Below, one piece after another: positions 1 through 7,303 of a DNA stretch of 13,090 nt (its first letter is position 1; every line of letters begins with the position of its first letter). Location: NCBI GenBank assembly GCA_003556985.1, contig PWPZ01000229.1, positions 1 to 13,090 on the forward strand. The letters are read 5' to 3'. This DNA is from Bacteroidota bacterium. Lineage in GTDB: Bacteria; Bacteroidota; Bacteroidia; Bacteroidales; PUMT01. A program made the translations under genes and the position numbers. The notes under the pieces are model-generated. The model did no database searches. It worked only from the letters and a program-made list of their open reading frames with translations, and had not been told where the DNA came from.

Positions 1-68
1 AAACCAAGGGTCAGGCCTGTTGCGGCCGACTTCCTGATGAAATTCCGGCGGTTCAGTTTTGAATGCAT
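1..68 (-). CDS. N-terminus of a Tat-exported protein, cut by the left window edge
   Basis: Reading leftward from an ATG at 68-66, the frame stays open to the window edge and gives 22 complete codons. The residues include the twin-arginine stretch RRNFIRKSAATG followed by a small hydrophobic run (LTLG), the usual layout of a Tat signal peptide. Upstream of the ATG an in-frame TAA is met within about 24 bases and no other ATG intervenes, so this start is well defined. It is only 199 bp downstream of the Gfo/Idh/MocA gene on the same strand, which also carries a Tat-type leader, so the two may be co-transcribed. The mature domain lies outside the window. By context (inference only) it could be another Gfo/Idh/MocA enzyme, a sugar isomerase/epimerase or a related secreted carbohydrate enzyme. 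Confidence 0.72.
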   Translation of the reverse strand, partial: MHSKLNRRNFIRKSAATGLTLG

Positions 69-144
69 AATTAATATTATAGGGGTTAATTAATGAATCA
101 TTTTTAAAACTGTTTCCGGGTAATGGCTCATGCTTTTTGTTTCT

Positions 145-307
145 ATCCCGGTTCATAATCTGTGCCCGGTGCATCGGTACGTAATTCTTTGCCTGTTTTT
201 GCCTGTGCTATAGCCACGGGGAGTAAATTTCCGGTCAATGTTCAAACTACCGGTTCAAGTTACGGATTTAAACTACCGGTTCCCATCCCGTTTCATAATC
301 TCTTCCC
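145..307. repeat. Imperfect direct repeat of the 3' end of the oxidoreductase gene
   Basis: Bases 145-167 and 285-307 match at about 20 of 23 positions (shared core ttcataatct), 140 bp apart. The right copy lies inside the oxidoreductase gene and encodes part of its terminal GRDYETG; the left copy lies beyond the stop codon in the intergenic spacer. Read on the minus strand, the left copy would give a similar DYEPG peptide followed by a stop, but no start or open frame supports a gene there. Confidence 0.45.
244..282. repeat. 13-bp direct repeat straddling the stop codon of the oxidoreductase gene
   Basis: The sequence aaactaccggttc occurs exactly at 244-256 and again at 270-282, with a 26-bp period. 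The right copy encodes the terminal Glu-Pro-Val-Val and overlaps the TAA stop at 268-270. The left copy lies just past the stop. This looks like a small local duplication of the gene end. The rest of the 69-267 spacer has no open frame I can support as a gene and no clear terminator hairpin. Confidence 0.7.
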
Positions 308-1602
308 CAGAGTTTCATCGCTTCCTCATCGCCGGTTATCCGGCCATTACGTCTATCGCAACTGAGTGACCGGCCTGTCCTGTGGGCTATATTCCCAAGA
401 TGGCAAAGCAAAACACTCTTATTGGCATCATTGAAATCAGAACGGGGCAGGTTACCGTTCCGGATGGAGTTTGCAAAATCAAGGATGTGGCCGGCATCCA
501 TATCAAATCCCGCTCCAGTGAGGTCAACAGTGGTTTCCTTTCCGGTGGTGAATTTTTTTATCTCATTATTGTCATTGTCATAAACTATATACATGTCATT
601 GCTTATCACCATCGTCCCTTTTTCACTGTGGAATGAGACAGCCGCCCCAAGGCCCTCGACGGGCCTTCTGTTACAGCTTCTGCCTTCCCACATGATGGTT
701 TTGTTTTCGGCAAAATCAAATACAGTGACCTGGGTATCAGGAGTCTCCCAGTCGTCACTGTAAGCATAACGCCCTCCGTGGGAGCTAACCCTCACCGGGT
801 ACTCCACCCCCAGTCCGAGCCTGGCAAGGTCAATAAAATGAGTACCGTTGTTCAGCAGTTCGCCGGTGCCCCAGTGCCAGAACCAGTGCCAGTTATAATG
901 GATCAGGTTATCCATGAAAGGGCGGCGGGGTGCAGGTCCCTGCCAGAGGTCGTAATCGAGGCCTTCCGGAACCGGCGCATGTTTGCCAAAACCTATCGGG
1001 GCCCTGTTGGCTCCATACCAGGTACGGGCATAATGAGGGTTGCCGATTATTCCCGACCGGAGCTCTTTGAGGGCTTCTATCACATTCGGCCAGGACCTTC
1101 GCTGGTTACCCATCTGAACCACCTTCCCGTACTTTTTTGCAGCCCTGTCGACAAGCTCTCCTTCACGGGGATTATGGCTGCCCGGTTTTTCAATATAAAC
1201 GTGCTTGCCTGCCTGCAATGCCAGAATAGCAGCGGGGGCATGCCAGTGATCGGGCATGGCGATCACAATGGCGTCAAGCGACCGGTCATCAAGGATGTAT
1301 CTGAAATCCCTTACACCTTTAACATTAGCCTTCTGGCCGGCTTGCACCACGGCTTCTATACCCTTTTTGACAGCGCCGTCATCAACATCGCAGATAAAAG
1401 CCACCTCGATACCGGGAGTAAGGGCAAATCCCCGGGCCAGCTCGGCTCCACGCGAGTTGGTGCCCAGCACGGCAACCCTGATCATGTCATTGGCGCTGAC
1501 CTTTTCGGGTGAGACAAAGCCATAGCTTCCCAGAAGGCCGATCCCGGCAGCTGAGAATGTGGCCTTTTTTACAAATTCTCTGCGATCATAGAATTTTGCC
1601 AT
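268..1602 (-). CDS. Tat-exported Gfo/Idh/MocA family oxidoreductase
   Basis: This 444-residue protein belongs to the NAD(P)-dependent Gfo/Idh/MocA dehydrogenase family, which oxidises, reduces or eliminates on sugars and sugar derivatives; the substrate cannot be read from the sequence. The N-terminus has a twin-arginine leader (DRREFVKKA, residues 6-14, then a hydrophobic stretch to about residue 30), predicting export to the periplasm with bound cofactor. The Rossmann fold begins at residues 41-52 (IRVAVLGTNSRG), the conserved EKP is at 138-140, and the C-terminal catalytic part shows GTGELLNNGTHFIDLA (245-260), whose His lies in the usual catalytic region. Length is normal for the exported members of the family. 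The ATG at 1602 is chosen because it places the Tat motif at the very N-terminus. A second Tat-leader gene follows 199 bp downstream. Family assignment is firm; substrate unknown. Confidence 0.93.
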   Translation of the reverse strand: MAKFYDRREFVKKATFSAAGIGLLGSYGFVSPEKVSANDMIRVAVLGTNSRGAELARGFALTPGIEVAFICDVDDGAVKKGIEAVVQAGQKANVKGVRDFRYILDDRSLDAIVIAMPDHWHAPAAILALQAGKHVYIEKPGSHNPREGELVDRAAKKYGKVVQMGNQRRSWPNVIEALKELRSGIIGNPHYARTWYGANRAPIGFGKHAPVPEGLDYDLWQGPAPRRPFMDNLIHYNWHWFWHWGTGELLNNGTHFIDLARLGLGVEYPVRVSSHGGRYAYSDDWETPDTQVTVFDFAENKTIMWEGRSCNRRPVEGLGAAVSFHSEKGTMVISNDMYIVYDNDNNEIKKFTTGKETTVDLTGAGFDMDAGHILDFANSIRNGNLPRSDFNDANKSVLLCHLGNIAHRTGRSLSCDRRNGRITGDEEAMKLWGRDYETGWEPVV

Positions 1603-1912
1603 AACCGAATATTTAAAAAATTACATGAACAGACCATGGAAGTTACATGGGATTTGAAAACTGGATTTGACTTGAAAGCAAAATACAACTATCTGATATA
1701 AATTGCAAACAATACTTAAGAAACATTTAAGCAAAAAAAGTTCTACGAGTAAATCATATTCCAGAGAATTCCTGAACTACGAAAATCACATCCGAAAAAT
1801 ATTTCCAAACGAACAATGCATTAGATGTGAGTTCGACCGAAGATCAACGAAGTATGGTTGTACCATGACTGATGAAAAATCGCCACCAAAAGAGGTGTAT
1901 TTCCAGGTGGAT
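1603..1912. other. 310-bp spacer between glycosyltransferase and oxidoreductase genes
   Basis: No gene is supported here. A plus-strand frame opened by TTG at 1703 runs to 2113, but its second half lies antisense to the glycosyltransferase gene and its composition is unremarkable. The spacer is noticeably A-rich on the plus strand, more so than the flanking genes. It holds one candidate minus-strand promoter (1679-1709) for the oxidoreductase. Confidence 0.5.
1679..1709 (-). promoter_or_regulatory. Candidate Bacteroidota-type promoter for the oxidoreductase gene
   Basis: On the minus strand TTTG (1709-1706) is followed after 20 bases by TATTTTG (1685-1679). This resembles the -33 TTTG / -7 TAnnTTTG promoter described for Bacteroides, though the -7 box is one base short of the consensus. 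A start a few bases downstream would leave a leader of roughly 70 bases before the ATG at 1602. This is motif matching only. Confidence 0.32.
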
Positions 1913-2932
1913 CTAAAAATCGATGCTGGAAAAAAACTTTCCCCGACCGCTAAAAAACTTCAAGACAATACTTTTAGGATATATTTCCTTATGCAACACA
2001 ACATTTTCCCTTCCCGAAAGCTTTTGCCTTTTCCTGAAATATTCGGGAAACAGGCTGAAAAAGGATATATGAGACCTGATTACTGCAAATGCATTTGCAA
2101 AGGAAAATACTGAAAGGAACTTAACCACCGAAAGCCAGTCCAGCGCCATCCGGATAGCCAGCAGGTAAAGCTTGGCCGGAGGCAGGTTCAGCAGAAGCAT
2201 CAGCAGACTGTTACGGAAATTAAACCATGTTTTTCTGGGGTTATTCGCCGGAAGGGTTCCCCCGCCAAGATGGTAAACGACCGAGGAGGGAACCACACGT
2301 ATCCGCTTACCGGCATTTTTAAGTCTCCAGCACAGTTCAATCTCCTCCATATGGGCAAAAAACCTTTCATCGAAACCGCCGGCCATGTGCCAGTGGGCCG
2401 ACCTTACCATCATGCAGGCCCCGGTAGCCCAAAAAACTTCCCGCTCATCATCATACTGGCCGGCATCCTTTTCAACCTTGTCAAATATCCTTCCCCGGCA
2501 AAATGGATAACCCAGGTAATCTATAAACCCTCCGGCGGCCCCGGCATGTTCGAAATAATCCCTTCTGTTCAGATCTCTGATCTTGGGCATGCATGCAGCC
2601 ACATCTTCATTATTTTCCATCAATTCCAGCAAAGGGACAGTCCACCCGGGAGTAACCTCGACATCAGAGTTAAGCAGTATGTAGTAATCAGCTTTGATAG
2701 CCGCAAGAGCCCTGTTGTACCCGCCGGCAAAACCGTAGTTCCTGTCAAATTCCAGAATGTGAACTTCAGGAAAGGACTCCCTGATATATTCAAGTGATCT
2801 GTCGGAAGAATAATTATCGGCCACCCATAATGCAATATGTTCACCCTGTGAATTTTCAGTAACAAAAGGCAAAAATCGCCTGAGATATGCGAGTCCGTTC
2901 CAGTTTAATATAACGATGGCCAGTTTTGTCAT
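1913..2932 (-). CDS. Family 2 glycosyltransferase (rhamnosyltransferase-like)
   Basis: This 339-residue protein is a GT-A fold, GT2 family glycosyltransferase that would move a sugar from a nucleotide-sugar donor to an envelope glycan or glycolipid. It starts with the typical strand KLAIVILNWNG (residues 3-13), has DNYSSD at 39-44 for nucleotide binding, the metal-binding DxD equivalent NSDVE at 88-92, the WATGACMMVR stretch at 168-177 and the acidic HMEEIELCWRL motif at 194-204, whose Glu pair is the usual catalytic-base region. HLGGGT at 221-226 is also common in WbbL-like members. The C-terminal 90 residues are hydrophobic then basic, suggesting membrane association. Its ATG overlaps the stop of the upstream acyltransferase as ATGA, so translation is probably coupled. 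Donor and acceptor are unknown. Confidence 0.93.
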   Translation of the reverse strand: MTKLAIVILNWNGLAYLRRFLPFVTENSQGEHIALWVADNYSSDRSLEYIRESFPEVHILEFDRNYGFAGGYNRALAAIKADYYILLNSDVEVTPGWTVPLLELMENNEDVAACMPKIRDLNRRDYFEHAGAAGGFIDYLGYPFCRGRIFDKVEKDAGQYDDEREVFWATGACMMVRSAHWHMAGGFDERFFAHMEEIELCWRLKNAGKRIRVVPSSVVYHLGGGTLPANNPRKTWFNFRNSLLMLLLNLPPAKLYLLAIRMALDWLSVVKFLSVFSFANAFAVIRSHISFFSLFPEYFRKRQKLSGRENVVLHKEIYPKSIVLKFFSGRGKFFSSIDF

Positions 2933-3831
2933 GCCTCAACTTCTTTTTGATGTTTCCATCTGTTGTGCGACCAGAGCCAGTATTCTGGTTTTTCGCGTAT
3001 CTGAGCTTCGAGAAGCCTGGTATGGATCTCTGTTATTTCATACATCTGGGTAGATCCGGGGTTTTCGGTAACAGGAATTATTTCTACCTCGTAGTATCCT
3101 CTCTTTAGCTTATTGATAGCAAAATAAACTACCACCTGATCAAGTTTTTTTGCGATTTGTTCACTTCCCAGCAAAACAGGGGTATCCTGATTAAGAAATT
3201 TTGTCCAGTACCTGATATTTTTTTTTCTTGGCCGCTGGTCACCCAGAAAAAAGGTAATGGTGGGAATGTTTTCATTCCGGTATTTAAGTATCTCCGGATA
3301 ACTTCGCATTACAGGAACAACCCTGACCCCGAATTTCTGACGCATATCTTTCATGAAACGGTCAAAATAAACATTGCTTAAGGGCTTGTAAAGCGCCAGC
3401 ACTCTGTAACTGGTATGAAGAGGAAGGGATGACAGCCACTCCCAGTTCCCGTAATGACCGAACACCGATACCACACTTCTGCCCTGTTTATAGTAACGAT
3501 CCAGCAGGGAAAGATTTTTCCATGTAACTCTTTTTGTCAGTTCTCTTTCATCCATGCCCAGAGCGGCAAAAGATTCTATAAAAGAGTCGCACATATGATG
3601 GTAATAACCTTTGGCAATCTTTCTCAGTTCCTGATTGGATTTTTCGGGAAAGGCGTTATGTAAATTATTAAGGACCAGACCCTTCCTGTAACCGGGAAAA
3701 TACCAGGCAAGGACAAATAGAAAATCGGAAAAGAGAAAAAGCACTGGCAGGGGAAGCCATAAAAGGGGTCGTGACAAACCATAAAAAACATAGAATCCTA
3801 TAAAATGGGTAAATGATCTGACACGCGTCAT
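2929..3831 (-). CDS. LpxL/HtrB-family lipid acyltransferase, copy 1
   Basis: This 300-residue protein belongs to the lysophospholipid acyltransferase superfamily, LpxL/HtrB branch, which adds secondary acyl chains to lipid A precursors at the inner membrane. The diagnostic HxxxxE motif is present as HYGNWE (His126, Glu131). Residues 10-45 form the hydrophobic membrane-anchoring segment, and YFPGYRK (44-50) and FPEKS (61-65) are shared with its neighbour copy. The protein ends in a WLWSHNRWKH tail typical of the family (W-S-H-xRW). Length is normal. It overlaps the downstream glycosyltransferase by four bases (ATGA) and lies 149 bp downstream of its paralogue. The acceptor may be lipid A or another amino-acyl lipid; I cannot distinguish these. 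Confidence 0.92.
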   Translation of the reverse strand: MTRVRSFTHFIGFYVFYGLSRPLLWLPLPVLFLFSDFLFVLAWYFPGYRKGLVLNNLHNAFPEKSNQELRKIAKGYYHHMCDSFIESFAALGMDERELTKRVTWKNLSLLDRYYKQGRSVVSVFGHYGNWEWLSSLPLHTSYRVLALYKPLSNVYFDRFMKDMRQKFGVRVVPVMRSYPEILKYRNENIPTITFFLGDQRPRKKNIRYWTKFLNQDTPVLLGSEQIAKKLDQVVVYFAINKLKRGYYEVEIIPVTENPGSTQMYEITEIHTRLLEAQIREKPEYWLWSHNRWKHQKEVEA

Positions 3832-3925
3832 AATGATGGTAATAGTAAAGCGATAAAGATAGAAAATCCTAATGATGCATAAACCTTTTACGGGAAGAAT
3901 TTGCCGGCAGCAAAAAAGTTTGGCG

Positions 3926-4018
3926 CCTTATCGCCTGATTTTCCACCTGCGGTGAGACCAGAGCCGGAAAGCCCAATACCTTATCGCCTGATTTTCCACC
4001 TGCGGTGAGACCAGAGCC
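3926..4018. repeat. 40-bp perfect direct repeat: duplicated 3' end of an acyltransferase gene
   Basis: Bases 3926-3965 and 3979-4018 are identical over 40 positions, with a 53-bp period. The right copy is the last 38 bases of the acyltransferase gene (codons for LWSHRRWKIRR plus the stop) with two bases beyond it. The left copy sits beyond the stop in the intergenic spacer. Weaker similarity continues past the exact match on the gene-proximal side (cc[a/g]gaa), so the original duplication may have covered the whole 53 bp. The period is not a multiple of three, so the extra copy is not in frame with the gene. Perfect identity suggests a recent event. Confidence 0.92.
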
Positions 4019-4850
4019 AGAATCCCGGTGTTTCCCTGATCTGTTTTTCAAGCATGGCAACATGCGTGTCGGTTATTTCATGACCGGAAGTTTTTCCTGC
4101 CTCATCAAAAAGCGGGATAAAATCAAACTCGTAATATCCACGCTTTACTTTTTTCATTTTGAAATACACCACAGCCATATTCAGTTTGCGGGCAACTCGC
4201 TCAGTTCCCAGGTAGACCGGTGTATCCTGATTCATAAAATCTACCCAGTGAAGTGATTTTTCTTTTGGGGGAGTCTGGTCTGCCATAAAAGCCGTCAATG
4301 TAGGACTTCCCATTTTATCAAACTCATAAATTTTCCGGATGGCCATTTTCATAGGAACGATGGTAGCCCCGAAACGGCTCCTCACATTAAACATAAACCG
4401 GTCGAAAACTTTGTTTTTCAGAGGCCGGTATATTACAACACATTCATAACCGGTCAGAAGCGGGAACCCGCACATCCATTCCCAGTTTCCGTAATGCCCC
4501 AGTACGGCTGCAGTATGTTTCCCCTCCCTCAGGTGCTTTTCAATAACTTCGGGATTATTGTATTTTACCCTGCGTCTGATCTCATCTTCTCCCATGCCGG
4601 TAAGATATACCGTTTCAATAATAAGGTCACCCAGATGCCTGTAAAACTCTTTGGCAATAGCCCTTATCTCATCGGCCGACTTTTCGGGGAAGGAGTTTCG
4701 CAGGTTCATATAAACGATTTGTTTTCTGTATCCGGGGAAATAAAATGCAAGCAGATAAATCAGATCGGAAACAAGATATAAAACCCGAAGGGGCAGTAAA
4801 GAAATGAGCCGGAAAATGCAATATAGCAGATAGTATAAAAAATTCTCCAT
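3981..4850 (-). CDS. LpxL/HtrB-family lipid acyltransferase, copy 2
   Basis: This 289-residue paralogue of the neighbouring acyltransferase also has the catalytic HxxxxE motif as HYGNWE (His119, Glu124), an N-terminal hydrophobic anchor (residues 4-38), YFPGYRK (37-43) and FPEKS (54-58). Aligned by eye over about 100 residues ending at the catalytic motif, the two copies share a little under half of their residues, so they are clearly homologous but old enough to have separated in function, for example by acyl-chain or position preference. The C-terminus is WLWSHRRWKIRR, and the DNA encoding it is duplicated just past the stop. The start at 4850 gives the expected membrane anchor. It is 87 bp downstream of the phosphatase gene on the same strand, so it could share a transcript or have its own promoter. 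Confidence 0.92.
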   Translation of the reverse strand: MENFLYYLLYCIFRLISLLPLRVLYLVSDLIYLLAFYFPGYRKQIVYMNLRNSFPEKSADEIRAIAKEFYRHLGDLIIETVYLTGMGEDEIRRRVKYNNPEVIEKHLREGKHTAAVLGHYGNWEWMCGFPLLTGYECVVIYRPLKNKVFDRFMFNVRSRFGATIVPMKMAIRKIYEFDKMGSPTLTAFMADQTPPKEKSLHWVDFMNQDTPVYLGTERVARKLNMAVVYFKMKKVKRGYYEFDFIPLFDEAGKTSGHEITDTHVAMLEKQIRETPGFWLWSHRRWKIRR

Positions 4851-4937
4851 GTATCTTTTAAGTATGAACAGAGATCTGGCCTCCGCAGGTTGGTTAAAGT
4901 AAGACGTTTTCTGTCAGCAATGTAATCATTGTTGTTC

Positions 4938-5729
4938 TCAATCAGCTTTCATAAACCGTTCTACATCAGCCTTGAATTCATCATAAACAAAACCGTTGGA
5001 GGCAATAAGCTCGCCTCCGAAAAGAAATCCGTCACCTCCGGAAAAATCACTTATTTTTCCGCCGGCCTGTTTAACAATAAATGCGCCGGCGGCAACATCC
5101 CACGGACTGAGGCCGTATTCATAGAAAGCATCAAAACGTCCGCAGGCAACATATGACAAGTCAACCGCTGCCGATCCCAACCTGCGTAATCCGTGTGAGT
5201 TCTCCATAAAATATTGAAAAGATTTCAAAAAAGGTTTCATTCTTTTAAATTCGGTATACGGAAAGCCGGTTGCTATGAGTGAATCGCTTACCCGTTTTGC
5301 ATCGGAAACTCTGATCTTTTCCCCGTTAAGGTATGCATGAGCATCTTTCCAGGAATAAAAGCATTCATCCAGATTAACTTCGTAAACGACCCCGAGCATC
5401 ATCTCTTTGCCGTCAATAAGTCCGATACTCACCGAAAAAGGAGGCATCCCATGAATAAAATTGGTAGTCCCGTCGAGGGGATCAATAACCCAGTTCAACC
5501 CTCCCTCTTTTTTACTTCCGGTTCCTTCTTCGGCTATAAAGCCGGCCTCCGGCAGAAGAAGGCCAAGCTTTTCAATAATAATATCCTCAGCTCTTTTGTC
5601 AACATATGAAACATAATCGTGTACTCCTTTTGTCTCCACATTACCGGAATCGAAAGACTTTCTTTCCGTCCGGATAAAATTGCCGGCTTCTTGTGCGATA
5701 TTAATTACCTTTTTACAAATATTTTCCAT
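4938..5729 (-). CDS. Inositol monophosphatase family protein
   Basis: This 263-residue protein is a Mg2+-dependent phosphatase of the inositol-monophosphatase (SuhB/CysQ/FBPase-like) superfamily, cytosolic and acting on a small phosphomonoester. All metal-ligand motifs are visible: AEEG at 66-69 (Glu67, Glu68), WVIDPLDGTTNF at 80-91 (Asp83, Asp86, Gly87, Thr88) and SPWDVAAGAF at 208-217 (Asp211). Length is normal for IMPase/SuhB. CysQ-type PAP phosphatase is an alternative, but no sulfate-assimilation gene is nearby and the WDVAAG form fits IMPase. The physiological substrate (inositol phosphate or another sugar phosphate) cannot be inferred. The gene lies between mtaB (84 bp upstream) and the acyltransferases, on the same strand. 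Confidence 0.93.
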   Translation of the reverse strand: MENICKKVINIAQEAGNFIRTERKSFDSGNVETKGVHDYVSYVDKRAEDIIIEKLGLLLPEAGFIAEEGTGSKKEGGLNWVIDPLDGTTNFIHGMPPFSVSIGLIDGKEMMLGVVYEVNLDECFYSWKDAHAYLNGEKIRVSDAKRVSDSLIATGFPYTEFKRMKPFLKSFQYFMENSHGLRRLGSAAVDLSYVACGRFDAFYEYGLSPWDVAAGAFIVKQAGGKISDFSGGDGFLFGGELIASNGFVYDEFKADVERFMKAD

Positions 5730-5813
5730 TTTAAATATAATTAGATTGAATTATTTTCTGGTGTTTGACCTGTAAATTTAATGTCTTTTGACAACAGTTA
5801 CCCGGCATGACGT

Positions 5814-7115
5814 TTACGGCTGTATAACCCCTTTCATTATGCCATCCTCGCCAGGAGTCAGAAGCTTCACATCCACAAGCCGGTTAATAACTTTTTCATC
5901 GCCAGTAGATTCAACCCGGATATAATTTCCGGTAAACCCGTACATCCTCCCTTTTTTGTTAATTGCCTCGAATAGTACACTGTGCACCTGTCCGCTGCAT
6001 CTCTCCAGGAATTTCCTACGTTTTTCTTCTGCAATGGTGTGAAGGATTTTGCTACGGCGATCTATTTCCGCTGGGGGCACTTTTTCCTGGAGGCGGGATG
6101 CTTTTGTATTATTTCTGTCGGAGTAGGAGAAAACATGCAAAAAAGCTATATCCAAGCCATTAAGATATTCCACGGTTTCTTCAAAGTCCTCCCGGGTTTC
6201 TCCCGGAAAACCGGCTATAACATCGGCACCAATACCCGCAGCGGGAATCTTCTCCCTGATCTTTTCAACCCTGCCGGTAAATAATATACGGGGATATTTC
6301 CTGTGCATCTTTTCAAGGATGCGGTCACATCCCGACTGCAGGGGAAGGTGAAAATGAGGAGCAAATTTTTTACTTCCTGCAACCAGATCTATTATCTCAT
6401 CACTTAACAGATCCGGTTCGACGGAAGATATCCTGAATCTTTCAACGCCCTCCGTCTTCTCCAGCCGTTCGAGCAAGTCAAACAAACCGGCCTGCCTTCG
6501 ACTGCCGAAATCACCAATATTAACACCGGTTAAAACGACTTCCCTTATTCCGCTGTGAGCAATTCTTTTTGCCTGTTGAACAACCTCATCAATGGAGGCA
6601 CTCCTGCTGCGGCCCCTGGCAAGAGGTATTGTGCAGTATGTACAAAAATAATCACAACCATCCTGAATTTTCAGGAATGACCGCGTTCGTCCCGAAATGG
6701 AATATGAAGGAGAAAACTCCGACTCATTAGCTATTTCACAGGAATGAACTGCAACCTCACTGTTTTTTTCAAAATTGCCGGCAAAGTCGAATATCCTGAA
6801 TTTCTCACTGGATCCGAGAACAATGTCTACCCCGGGTATGAGGGCAATCTGATCGGCTTTAAGCTGCGAATAGCAACCAACAACGGCTATATAAGCGTCA
6901 GGGGCTTTTCTGGCTGCCCTGCTTATTATATTCCGGCATTTCTTTTCAGCACTTGAAGTAACGGAGCAGGTATTAATAACATAAACATCTGCCCTGCTGT
7001 TAAAGTCGACTTTACGGAATCCCTTTCCGGTAAACAGACGTTCAATGGTTGATGTTTCAGCAAAGTTAAGCTTGCAACCAAGAGTATAAAAAGCAACTTC
7101 ACGGGATTCTTGCAT
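5814..7115 (-). CDS. mtaB: tRNA t6A37 methylthiotransferase MtaB
   Basis: This 433-residue protein is a radical-SAM methylthiotransferase. MtaB converts t6A to ms2t6A at position 37 of ANN-decoding tRNAs, using two 4Fe-4S clusters. The N-terminal UPF0004 domain carries the three auxiliary-cluster cysteines: Cys14 in TLGCKLN (the GCKLN form is characteristic of MtaB rather than MiaB or RimO), Cys50 in INTCSVT and Cys81 in VVGCYSQ. The radical-SAM CxxxCxxC is at Cys154, Cys158 and Cys161 (GCDYFCTYC). The C-terminal 70 residues form the TRAM RNA-binding domain. Length is typical. It begins 188 bp downstream of ppx, and the minisatellite at 7188-7296 lies in that gap. Confidence 0.95.
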   Translation of the reverse strand: MQESREVAFYTLGCKLNFAETSTIERLFTGKGFRKVDFNSRADVYVINTCSVTSSAEKKCRNIISRAARKAPDAYIAVVGCYSQLKADQIALIPGVDIVLGSSEKFRIFDFAGNFEKNSEVAVHSCEIANESEFSPSYSISGRTRSFLKIQDGCDYFCTYCTIPLARGRSRSASIDEVVQQAKRIAHSGIREVVLTGVNIGDFGSRRQAGLFDLLERLEKTEGVERFRISSVEPDLLSDEIIDLVAGSKKFAPHFHLPLQSGCDRILEKMHRKYPRILFTGRVEKIREKIPAAGIGADVIAGFPGETREDFEETVEYLNGLDIAFLHVFSYSDRNNTKASRLQEKVPPAEIDRRSKILHTIAEEKRRKFLERCSGQVHSVLFEAINKKGRMYGFTGNYIRVESTGDEKVINRLVDVKLLTPGEDGIMKGVIQP

Positions 7116-7187
7116 TTATATAAATCAAATTAAAAATTAATATCTGTTTTGTTAAATCTCCGGGTCCGGGTCACATTCTGAGAGGCA

Positions 7188-7296
7188 GTTCCGTTCTGCC
7201 TGTTCCGTTCTGTTTGATCTGTTCTGCCTGTTCCGTTCTGTTTGATCTGTTCTGCCTGTTCCGTTCTGTTTGATCTGTTCTGCCTGTTTTGTTCTT
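7188..7296. repeat. 28-bp tandem minisatellite between ppx and mtaB
   Basis: Three exact 28-bp copies run through 7201-7228, 7229-7256 and 7257-7284. A partial copy precedes them (7188-7200) and a degenerate one follows (7285-7296, about 9 of 12 matching). Each unit is itself two diverged 14-base halves, tgttccgttctgtt and tgatctgttctgcc. The array begins 8 bp beyond the ppx stop codon. The period is not a multiple of three, so the array cannot encode a repeated peptide. On the transcribed (minus) strand it is purine-rich, with repeated CAGAAC. Confidence 0.95.
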
Positions 7297-7303
7297 CGGT
7301 AAA

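Noticed and set aside
778..1512. Long plus-strand frame of 244 codons inside the oxidoreductase gene
   Set aside because: It is the antisense shadow of a clear Gfo/Idh/MocA gene; the peptide has no recognisable domain.
1703..2113. Plus-strand 136-codon frame opening with TTG in the glycosyltransferase-oxidoreductase spacer
   Set aside because: Its second half is antisense to the well-supported glycosyltransferase gene, it begins with TTG without a ribosome-binding signal, and the peptide resembles no family I recognise.
3869..4063. Minus-strand 64-codon frame across the duplicated acyltransferase end
   Set aside because: It reads the acyltransferase 3' end in the wrong frame and depends on the duplication; no family resemblance.
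7188..7296. The tandem array considered as a CRISPR
   Set aside because: The units are contiguous with no unique spacers between them, and no cas gene is present.
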